From Clostridium sp. CAG:451 (GTDB lineage: Bacteria > Bacillota_I > Bacilli_A > RF39 > UBA660), in contig FR901033.1 of the NCBI GenBank assembly GCA_000438295.1, positions 1 through 13,052 of the forward strand: DNA of 13,052 nucleotides, read 5' to 3'. A model generated the notes under the pieces. That model made no database searches. It had not been told where the DNA came from and saw nothing but the letters and a program-made list of their open reading frames with translations. Position numbers and translations under genes: made by a program. Each line of letters begins with the position of its first letter. Positions within the stretch are counted from its first letter, which is position 1. Positions 1 to 5,900 of this stretch are shown one piece after another.

Positions 1-697
1 TATAATTCTTCTCTAAATCACTAAATGTCATCTTACTTTTAGTACTCATATATGACTTAAAAGAATCTGTATCTAGTACTTCATTATACTTTTGTTCTTT
101 TGCTAATGAACTTAGTGAACTTATTGTATTATCTAATATAACTAAATCCGATTTATAAGAATCTTTAAGTTCTTTATATTCACTATAACTTATTCCTACT
201 ATCTTTTCAAATTGTTCTTCGTATTCTTTATTATAAGATGTTATCTTACTAGTTAGATCTTTATTATTTTTCAACTCTTCATCTGAACTTATATGATTAT
301 GACTCATCAAAAACTCTTTATACTCTTCTGGTGTATATGGTAGTGTTGTAGTAGGATTAGCAGTTAAGATTCCATTTTTATACCAATCCTTATTACTATT
401 ATCAGTATATTTAGATTCAACTTCATTATAATATTTAACATATTCTTTTTTAGTTTTTTTCATTTGTTCAACTATAGATTTAATTTCACTACTTGTCATA
501 CTATAGTTTTCACTAGTATTATCTGTGGTAATTGCTTCTGTTTTAGCAGATTCAACATTATATGTTTCACTATCTAAATCCACTTCTTCTACATCTGCAC
601 TTGCCTTTTCTTTTAAAGTATTTGTCTTTATCAATTTTTTATTATCACTAGACTTTGTATATTTTTTATTATCAACATTAATTTCTATATTTGCCAT
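1..697 (-). CDS. Large putative T7SS-associated protein, N-terminal 232 residues, runs off the left edge
   Basis: I do not recognise this protein. Its start is the ATG at 697-695, preceded by an AGGA ribosome binding site six bases upstream, and the frame stays open to the window edge. Residues 1-65 are polar, acidic in the second half and probably disordered, with no signal peptide or membrane helix. Residues 66-98 form a Lys/Glu/Tyr-rich helix. Residues 99-135 form a linker with the only Trp (W105) and a Pro/Thr-rich patch. From about residue 136 to the edge it is again charged and helical, with coiled-coil character. It lies 14 bases after the 78-aa gene and is the last visible gene of the T7SS locus. 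Inference: as the long gene behind several small helical proteins it is the best candidate for a secreted substrate or effector. It does not begin like a recognisable LXG domain, and the C-terminal part that would reveal an activity is outside the window. A structural surface protein is an alternative. Confidence 0.8.
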   Translation of the reverse strand, partial: MANIEINVDNKKYTKSSDNKKLIKTNTLKEKASADVEEVDLDSETYNVESAKTEAITTDNTSENYSMTSSEIKSIVEQMKKTKKEYVKYYNEVESKYTDNSNKDWYKNGILTANPTTTLPYTPEEYKEFLMSHNHISSDEELKNNKDLTSKITSYNKEYEEQFEKIVGISYSEYKELKDSYKSDLVILDNTISSLSSLAKEQKYNEVLDTDSFKSYMSTKSKMTFSDLEKNY

Positions 698-711
698 TAT
701 CATTCCTGCTT

Positions 712-948
712 TCAGAACTTATCATTGATTTCACTATATATAATGTTTTTAATCTCATATTTAATTTGCTTAATACTTCTAATATTTTGCTCTAATGCCT
801 CTTCTTGAGGGACCTTATTATCTATTAAGATATTGGTAATTAAACTACCTTTTAAATTATTGTATGTATCATTTACATTATCTATCTCATCAATTATATT
901 ATATAATTTTGTTTTTAAATCTAAATATTTTTCTCTTTCTTGATTCAT
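712..948 (-). CDS. Small all-helical protein, 78 aa, T7SS-associated (possible effector partner)
   Basis: No family is recognised. The 78 residues are Lys/Glu/Asp/Ile/Asn-rich and read as two amphipathic helices (about 2-35 and 48-74) joined by a short segment containing the NILIDN-KVP stretch. There is no Trp, no Cys, no signal peptide and no membrane helix. The ATG at 948 has a strong GGGGAG site five bases upstream. It lies 41 bases after the 94-aa gene and 14 bases before the large truncated gene, so it is almost certainly co-transcribed with both. Its size, helical-hairpin character and position just before a large gene are what is known for the small alpha-helical partners that pair with T7SSb effectors (YwqI-like or Lap-like proteins). 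Placing it in that role is inference from architecture and context, not from a sequence motif. Confidence 0.8.
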   Translation of the reverse strand: MNQEREKYLDLKTKLYNIIDEIDNVNDTYNNLKGSLITNILIDNKVPQEEALEQNIRSIKQIKYEIKNIIYSEINDKF

Positions 949-989
949 AATAACTCCCCTAATAATAAATTTTTACAAGAATCTTATGA

Positions 990-1274
990 CTATTGTATAT
1001 CATCAAACAATTTTTTATTTTTATTAGAAATATCAATATATAATTGTATTTCTTTTTCAAGTATTTCTATATCACGGTTATTATTGCTTACTAAATTTTT
1101 AAAAGCATACTTAAATTCATTGGCTAAATTACCTATTTTATTACTATTATTAGTAGAATAACATTCCATTATAGAATTAAATTCTTCATCAAAACTATTT
1201 ATAGTAATCTCCATTTCTTTTTTAAAAAATTTACTTTTTTCTATTATACTTCTAAGTTCATCACTATCTATCAT
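990..1274 (-). CDS. Small helical-hairpin protein, 94 aa, WXG100-like size, T7SS-associated
   Basis: Not assignable to a named family. The frame opens at TTG 1289 and ATG 1286, but the ATG at 1274 is preceded by GGAG at the ideal six-base distance, so I choose 1274 (94 aa, starting MIDSDEL). ATG 1286 (98 aa) is the alternative: it overlaps the TGA of the upstream gene as TGATG and would rely on coupling. The protein reads as two helices, about 4-38 and 48-88, with a polar turn (CYSTNNSNK) where WXG100 proteins carry the W-x-G turn; no Trp is present. Size and layout match the roughly 100-residue ESAT-6-like or YwqI-like hairpin proteins of T7SS loci. It sits in a row of three helical proteins ahead of a large gene, so a heteromeric partner or co-secreted chaperone role is plausible. 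Confidence 0.8.
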   Translation of the reverse strand: MIDSDELRSIIEKSKFFKKEMEITINSFDEEFNSIMECYSTNNSNKIGNLANEFKYAFKNLVSNNNRDIEILEKEIQLYIDISNKNKKLFDDIQ

Positions 1275-1285
1275 ATTAATCTCCA

Positions 1286-1843
1286 TCAAATACTATTTGA
1301 ATTTATTTCTTTTATATATTCTACCTTAATCTTATTCAATCGTTGTGCTACTTGAATTTCCGTATCTTCTAACTTGTCAAATATTTTATTAACATTATCT
1401 TTTATAACTTGCATATTATCCTTAATTTTTTTTATTGATAACATCTGATTAGTTAATACCTCACTTAAACTTTCAAAATAAGTCATATCAATCTCATTAT
1501 ATTGATCAAGTATTTTCTCCAACTGTAAAATATAATCATCAAAAAACTTATTGATTTTTTCTCTATTTGTCAAATCAAATTCTATCTTCTGTCCTATATT
1601 TTCATATTTTGATATTAAATACTTAAAAGTATTTTTCACTGATTTTAACTCTAACAATTTAATATTTGCTTCTTTTTTTTCTTGACTTACATTTTCATTA
1701 AATTTTAAAGAATTCTTATCTTTCCAATATATTGAAGTTAATAGTAACTGATTATATAAATTTAAAAGATTTTCTTCATACCTATTGATAGTCTTATCAA
1801 GATTATCAATTTCTAATTGTATTTTTTTTAAATCTATCTTCAT
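1286..1843 (-). CDS. Coiled-coil protein, 185 aa, with a WXG-like turn, T7SSb-associated
   Basis: The protein is almost entirely helical, with long Leu/Ile/Lys/Glu/Asn heptad-like stretches at about 3-37, 46-82, 92-130 and 132-180. Residues 38-48 (IYWKDKNSLKF) hold the only Trp, in the turn between the first two helices, and the W40..F48 spacing recalls the W-x-G...F turn of WXG100 proteins, but with Lys-Asp after the Trp. At 185 residues it is about twice a WXG100 protein and comparable to, though longer than, YwqH/DUF5082-type coiled-coil proteins encoded next to T7SSb effectors. The ATG at 1843 has GGAGTG five bases upstream. The stop overlaps the next reading frame. Two runs of eight A residues lie in the coding strand (complement of 1822-1829 and 1673-1680). 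A role as partner or adaptor for the downstream large protein is inferred from context only. Confidence 0.82.
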   Translation of the reverse strand: MKIDLKKIQLEIDNLDKTINRYEENLLNLYNQLLLTSIYWKDKNSLKFNENVSQEKKEANIKLLELKSVKNTFKYLISKYENIGQKIEFDLTNREKINKFFDDYILQLEKILDQYNEIDMTYFESLSEVLTNQMLSIKKIKDNMQVIKDNVNKIFDKLEDTEIQVAQRLNKIKVEYIKEINSNSI

Positions 1844-1870
1844 TCTATCACTCCAATCTAATTTATTCTA

Positions 1871-1908
1871 TCTAGATATGAGAAAAAAGACTTCTTCCCA
1901 TATCTAGA
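1871..1908 (-). terminator. Long imperfect stem-loop between the 215-aa and 185-aa genes (attenuator, weak terminator or mRNA stabiliser)
   Basis: A perfect 10-bp inverted repeat (TCTAGATATG at 1871-1880, complement at 1899-1908) is extended inward by seven further pairs including two G-U, giving a 17-bp stem with a four-base loop in the transcript. It begins 26 bases after the stop codon of the WXG-like gene. The 3' side on the minus strand is not followed by a clean U-run, so full termination is unlikely. Inference: it makes a stable 3' end for the abundant WXG mRNA while letting some transcription through to the 185-aa gene, which has no convincing promoter of its own. Confidence 0.55.
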
Positions 1909-1934
1909 GAAAATAAATATATTCTCTCTCAAGC

Positions 1935-2582
1935 TTAATTTGAATTTGCAGTAAAGTTACCAGTGTTAGTTTTAGATGTACTTCTATAGTCTTCAATAGT
2001 TTGTTCTATAGCTTTTTTCATAGAATTATAATTTGAAGTCATAGCTTCTGTATAACTTGATTTAATTTGGTTTAAAGAAGCTTGTAAAGCACCACTTTCA
2101 CTACCACTTATAAATCCACAAGAACTTACAGCACTTACAGCATTATCTAATGCAGTTCCTACATTAGCAATAATTTGAGTTAAAACATTAGCTGTACTTT
2201 GAGCACTTCCAGAACTAATTCCACGTTTTCCACCAATATCATGTTTGATGCAACTAACATCGATTGTTGTTCTTGCTGATTCAAATCCAACTGTTACAGC
2301 TCCCTCTCTAGTTTGGCTTGCCCAATTCTTTGAACCAGTATTCATTACGTTTACAACACTTTGGAATGTTTTTTCTGCACTTGATGTTAGTGAATCGTTT
2401 GCTTCTTTCATCTTAGCAAATTCTTCTACTGCTGCTGGTGCTGCCCAACAATTTCCCATTTGATTTACAAAATCATTTTGCATACTTTTACATGCAGCAT
2501 CTGTAAACATTTTAAAAGATTCATTTACCTTTCCAATTGATGTCTTAACGACACTAGGATCATACCCATAATCAAAATTCAT
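1935..2582 (-). CDS. Tandem-hairpin WXG100-like T7SS substrate, 215 aa
   Basis: This looks like a secreted T7SS substrate built from two ESAT-6/WXG100-type hairpins. The first (about 10-85) has helices around the turn N44-C-W-A-A-P49, with F55 after it, as in W-x-G proteins. A loop of about 35 residues rich in Gly, Ser and Thr (about 86-125, W87) leads to a second hairpin (about 126-202), whose turn is S-C155-G-F-I-S-G160. Each turn carries a Cys just before its aromatic motif, which suggests internal duplication. The composition (Ala, Ser, Thr, Asn) differs sharply from the Lys/Ile-rich neighbours and suits an abundant exported protein. No signal peptide or membrane helix is seen, as expected for this route. 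I find no canonical YxxxD/E tail motif. The ATG at 2582 has AGAAGG ten bases upstream. The gene has its own promoter although it follows essC-yukD. A secretion-apparatus component rather than an effector is the main alternative. Confidence 0.85.
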   Translation of the reverse strand: MNFDYGYDPSVVKTSIGKVNESFKMFTDAACKSMQNDFVNQMGNCWAAPAAVEEFAKMKEANDSLTSSAEKTFQSVVNVMNTGSKNWASQTREGAVTVGFESARTTIDVSCIKHDIGGKRGISSGSAQSTANVLTQIIANVGTALDNAVSAVSSCGFISGSESGALQASLNQIKSSYTEAMTSNYNSMKKAIEQTIEDYRSTSKTNTGNFTANSN

Positions 2583-2592
2583 TTTTCTAATA

Positions 2593-2624
2593 CCTTCTTT
2601 CTAATCCAATAGGACTTATCCTAT
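2593..2624 (-). promoter_or_regulatory. Leader of the WXG-like gene: 5'-end hairpin and ribosome binding site
   Basis: A perfect 6-bp inverted repeat (ATAGGA, loop of four, TCCTAT; 2609-2624) begins within a few bases of the transcription start predicted from the -10 box at 2633-2638. It is followed by the AGAAGG ribosome binding site at 2593-2598. A hairpin at the extreme 5' end of an mRNA is known in Bacillota to protect against 5'-end-dependent decay. Applying that here is inference. Confidence 0.45.
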
Positions 2625-2632
2625 CTAAGTGA

Positions 2633-2661
2633 ATGATATCACATTACTTTATAACTTGCAA
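2633..2661 (-). promoter_or_regulatory. SigA-type extended -10 promoter for the WXG-like gene
   Basis: On the minus strand TTGCAA (2656-2661) is separated by exactly 17 bases from TATCAT (2633-2638), and the -10 is preceded by TGA, giving the TGn extension. The predicted start near 2626 leaves a leader of about 44 bases. The promoter lies inside the T7SS locus, directly after the stem-loop that follows yukD, so the substrate gene can be expressed far more strongly than the ATPase. Confidence 0.7.
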
Positions 2662-2671
2662 CTAAAAGTGT

Positions 2672-2696
2672 AAAGTATTTGTAAAACAAATACTTT
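2672..2696 (-). terminator. Perfect 11-bp stem-loop after yukD (weak terminator or processing site)
   Basis: The repeat AAAGTATTTGT at 2672-2682 is perfectly complementary to 2686-2696 with a three-base loop, four bases beyond the yukD stop codon. On the minus strand the 3' flank is ACACTTTTAG, an interrupted and weak U-tract; the better T-run (2694-2698) lies on the plus-strand side, where no gene needs terminating. I read it as a partial terminator or 3'-stabilising hairpin separating essC-yukD from the substrate gene. Confidence 0.55.
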
Positions 2697-2699
2697 TTC

Positions 2700-2969
2700 T
2701 TAATTTTTAATGAGCAGTAACTCAGTTCCATTTCTAATATCAGTATCTAGCAAAATCTGATTATTATCATATATTTTAGAATTTTTCTTATTTATTAAAA
2801 TATAATCAGCTTCCTTATCTAAATTGTTTCTTGTTAAATCTGATATGGACTTTAACATTAGTTTTTTTAATTTCCAAATCAATTCGTTAACTGGTAAAAA
2901 CATATCAAAATCTTCATCTAATTCTATAAATGATACCTTTACTAAAACTTTATTATTCATTATTATCAC
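2700..2969 (-). CDS. yukD: YukD/EsaB-like ubiquitin-fold protein of the type VII secretion system
   Basis: A small protein of about 86-89 residues. The start is either GTG 2969, with AAAGGA eight bases upstream and inside essC, or ATG 2960, which overlaps the essC stop; the ribosome binding site spacing favours GTG. The N-terminal strand pattern (VLVKVSFIEL), the central helix (about 27-45) and the C-terminal half, with the pattern L-I-x-x-K...I-x-D...L-x-x-x-x-I-x-x-G-T-x-L-x-L-I, fit the beta-grasp fold of YukD/EsaB. In this family the small cytoplasmic protein supports T7SSb secretion in a way not fully understood and does not act as a conjugated ubiquitin; no C-terminal Gly-Gly is present here. 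Position directly after essC and translational overlap with it support the call. In B. subtilis yukD lies before the ATPase gene, so the order here is rearranged. Confidence 0.82.
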   Translation of the reverse strand: MIIMNNKVLVKVSFIELDEDFDMFLPVNELIWKLKKLMLKSISDLTRNNLDKEADYILINKKNSKIYDNNQILLDTDIRNGTELLLIKN

Positions 2970-5900
2970 CAGTCTCTTCCTTTGATATAAAGTCTATTAA
3001 TTTAATCTTAGTAGTCATAGACTCTAGAACAAAAAATCCCATATTGTTTTTCATATCTCCAAGTAATTCTTTAGAAATAGTTGCAATTTTAAATAAACTA
3101 TCTGCAACTCCTTTACCAATCCAGATACCATCTGTTACAACAAAGTTTTCAGTAAACCAGGAATTATACATTTCTAATTTCAATTTACCAGTATCTTCAA
3201 CAATTATAATACTTATTTTTTCGTATTTCTTAGCATTTTTTAATAATCTATCAAACTTACTTCTATCATTTAGTTTTGCTAAAAATTTATCAACTCCATA
3301 GATTAGCACTATTCCTGAAACTTGCATTTTATTAGAAATATAACTTTCAATCATTTGATTTATTTTATCTAATATCATATCAAACTCATTATTAAAATAG
3401 TTCTTATAAATGTTTGTATCTAAGTTAAGAGTCTTTACTGAATCTATTACTATAAGATTGGTACCAATAACACTATTAAGAATCTCAAGTAAACTTAGTA
3501 TAAACTTGTAAGTATTTGCTAATTTATTTGATGATATTACATTACCTATATTAGCAGTAAAGTCGTAAGTTATTACTTCCAAATCATTTTTACTTATTCC
3601 AATTGGAATTGAATCTAATTTTCCAATTTTATCTTTTACATCATCTAACCTAATTATCTTAGGTAAAATAGGTATTCTTTTGGCTTTTTTCTGATTTATT
3701 ACTTTTTGATTATTAATAAACTCTGCTAAATACTCATTTAATTCATTTTCATTTTCTACAATGTTTGCAGTTTGAAACTCATGAATACCATCATTATTTA
3801 ATAATCCTCTACCCATTATATTACGTGGTTCTCTTTTAGTTCTTGTATTAAAGATATAATTATAATCACTTGAATCTTTTAATTCAAAAGAATATATGTT
3901 ATGGAAGTTTTGAGATATTTTGCTTCCTACAGAATTAGCAGTACCACAGGTAAATATATATATAATTCCGTACCTATCACTATCTCTTACTAAATCTGGT
4001 AAATCATCATATAGATTTTGATTAGTTTCAAAAATAGAATCATAGTTATTAAAAATAACTATATTAATTGGTAATTTATCAGTACTATTTCTAATATATG
4101 TAGTATATTCACCACCATAATTTATAAATAATTTTTTTCTGTATTGTAATTCATTTCTAATCATCTTTAATAAGTTATTAAATTTTTCATCCTCACCCAT
4201 AAACACCATATTACCCATTTGTGGTAAGTCTTGAAATACTCTTAAAGACTCAGAACCATAGTCAACTATATACATATTTACTTCTTCTGATGTATAATTT
4301 TTAAAAGTCGAATAAATAATAGCATTTAATAACAATTCTCTTTCTGCTCCATCATTTCCATAAATTAAGGTATTACCATTTTCTAAATAATCATATTTTA
4401 CAATACCTTGCTCTTGTTTTTCTGGTGCATCATATTCACCAATTATTGCTACAGGATGATAATCTTGTTTTTGAAGATTATATTTATTCTCTAAATTGTC
4501 TATCAATATAACATTTGGAATATTATCTAACCATAATCTATTTGTTTTAAGATTTTCTTTATTTGCTACATCAATTATTAATTTTATTACTGCTTGTAAT
4601 TGTTCACCATTTGCTTCCTTTTTAGAATTAGTTGTAGCCTTTATATTTTTTATAAACTGACCACAATTATTTATAAAATTAATACTTTTATCTTGTTCTT
4701 TAACAATTGTATCTGATGGATAATATTTTGCCCCACAATAAGCTGATTGACCTAAAGCAAATATCTCATCATACCCAACTTGTAAATAATATCTACCTAC
4801 TTGTGTAATGTATGCTGCTTCTGGTCTTTTTAGCATTTCTTTACTATCAGATTCATCTTGAACCTTCAAACAAACTCTAAATTTTGTATTTGACCAAATC
4901 TGATCGTTTACAACACCACTTGGTTTTTGAGTAGCTAATATTAAATGTACTCCAAGTGAACGTCCAATACGGGCTACACTTATCAAATTATCCATAAATT
5001 CTGGCTGTTGACTTTTAAGTTCAGCAAACTCATCACATATTATAAATAGATGAGGTATTGGTAAATCTAGTTTCCCTTCTTTATAAAAACGTTGATATTT
5101 ATATATATCTATTGTACTTTCTTCTAATTTATCTCTAGCAGCATTAAATAATTTTTGTCTTCTTTTTACTTCACTATCAATACTTACTAAGGTTCTATCC
5201 ATTTCCGCTTTATCTAAGTTAGTAATTGTTCCAGCTAAGTGAGGTAATGAAATACCAGTTGCTTTATTTTCAAAAGCTAAAGCTAAACCTCCTCCTTTAT
5301 AATCTATTAGGATAAAAGCAACATCTTCTGGTGAATAATTAATACACATTGACAAAACATATGTAATAATAAATTCTGATTTACCACTACCAGTAGTTCC
5401 TGCTATTAAACCATGGGGTCCATGGTATTTCTCGTGAAGATCTAAATACATAACTTCTCCATCCTCACCTATTCCAACCTCGGCTTTTAAACTACTAGTT
5501 GTATCATTTGTTTGCCATCTATCTAAAATATTTAGCTGTTCTACTTTTCCTACTTGTTCCATCTCTAAAAAAGAAACTGCGTTTGGTAAAGCATATAGAC
5601 CATCTTCAAATTCTATTGGAACATTTGAACAAATTTTAGCAACTTCCATCATATTTATATTGTATATTATTTCTTCTTTAAAGGTTATTTGCTCTTGACT
5701 TTCATAAGAATTTTTTAATATTTGTGCTGTAGTCTGATTTAAAATTATAAAGTTATTACATTTACTAGGTAGTTTACTCATTCTTTGTTCTAAAAGTAAT
5801 ACACTAAATCCAAGATTTTCTTTAGTTTCTTCAATATCGTTTAGAAATACACTCTTTTTAATCATATCATAATCATCAGTAATTATTAGATAGTGAGGTT

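Noticed and set aside
1..697. LXG-type polymorphic toxin
   Set aside because: The N-terminus has none of the LXG features I know and the C-terminal toxin region is outside the window, so the name cannot be supported.
1286..1843. Phase variation through the A8 runs in the 185-aa gene
   Set aside because: Runs of eight A are expected by chance in Lys-rich genes of such AT-rich DNA; nothing else points to slippage here.
2245..2463. Plus-strand open frame antisense to the WXG-like gene
   Set aside because: It is fully inside a well-supported gene, has no ribosome binding site or domain signature, and mirrors the codon composition of the opposite strand.
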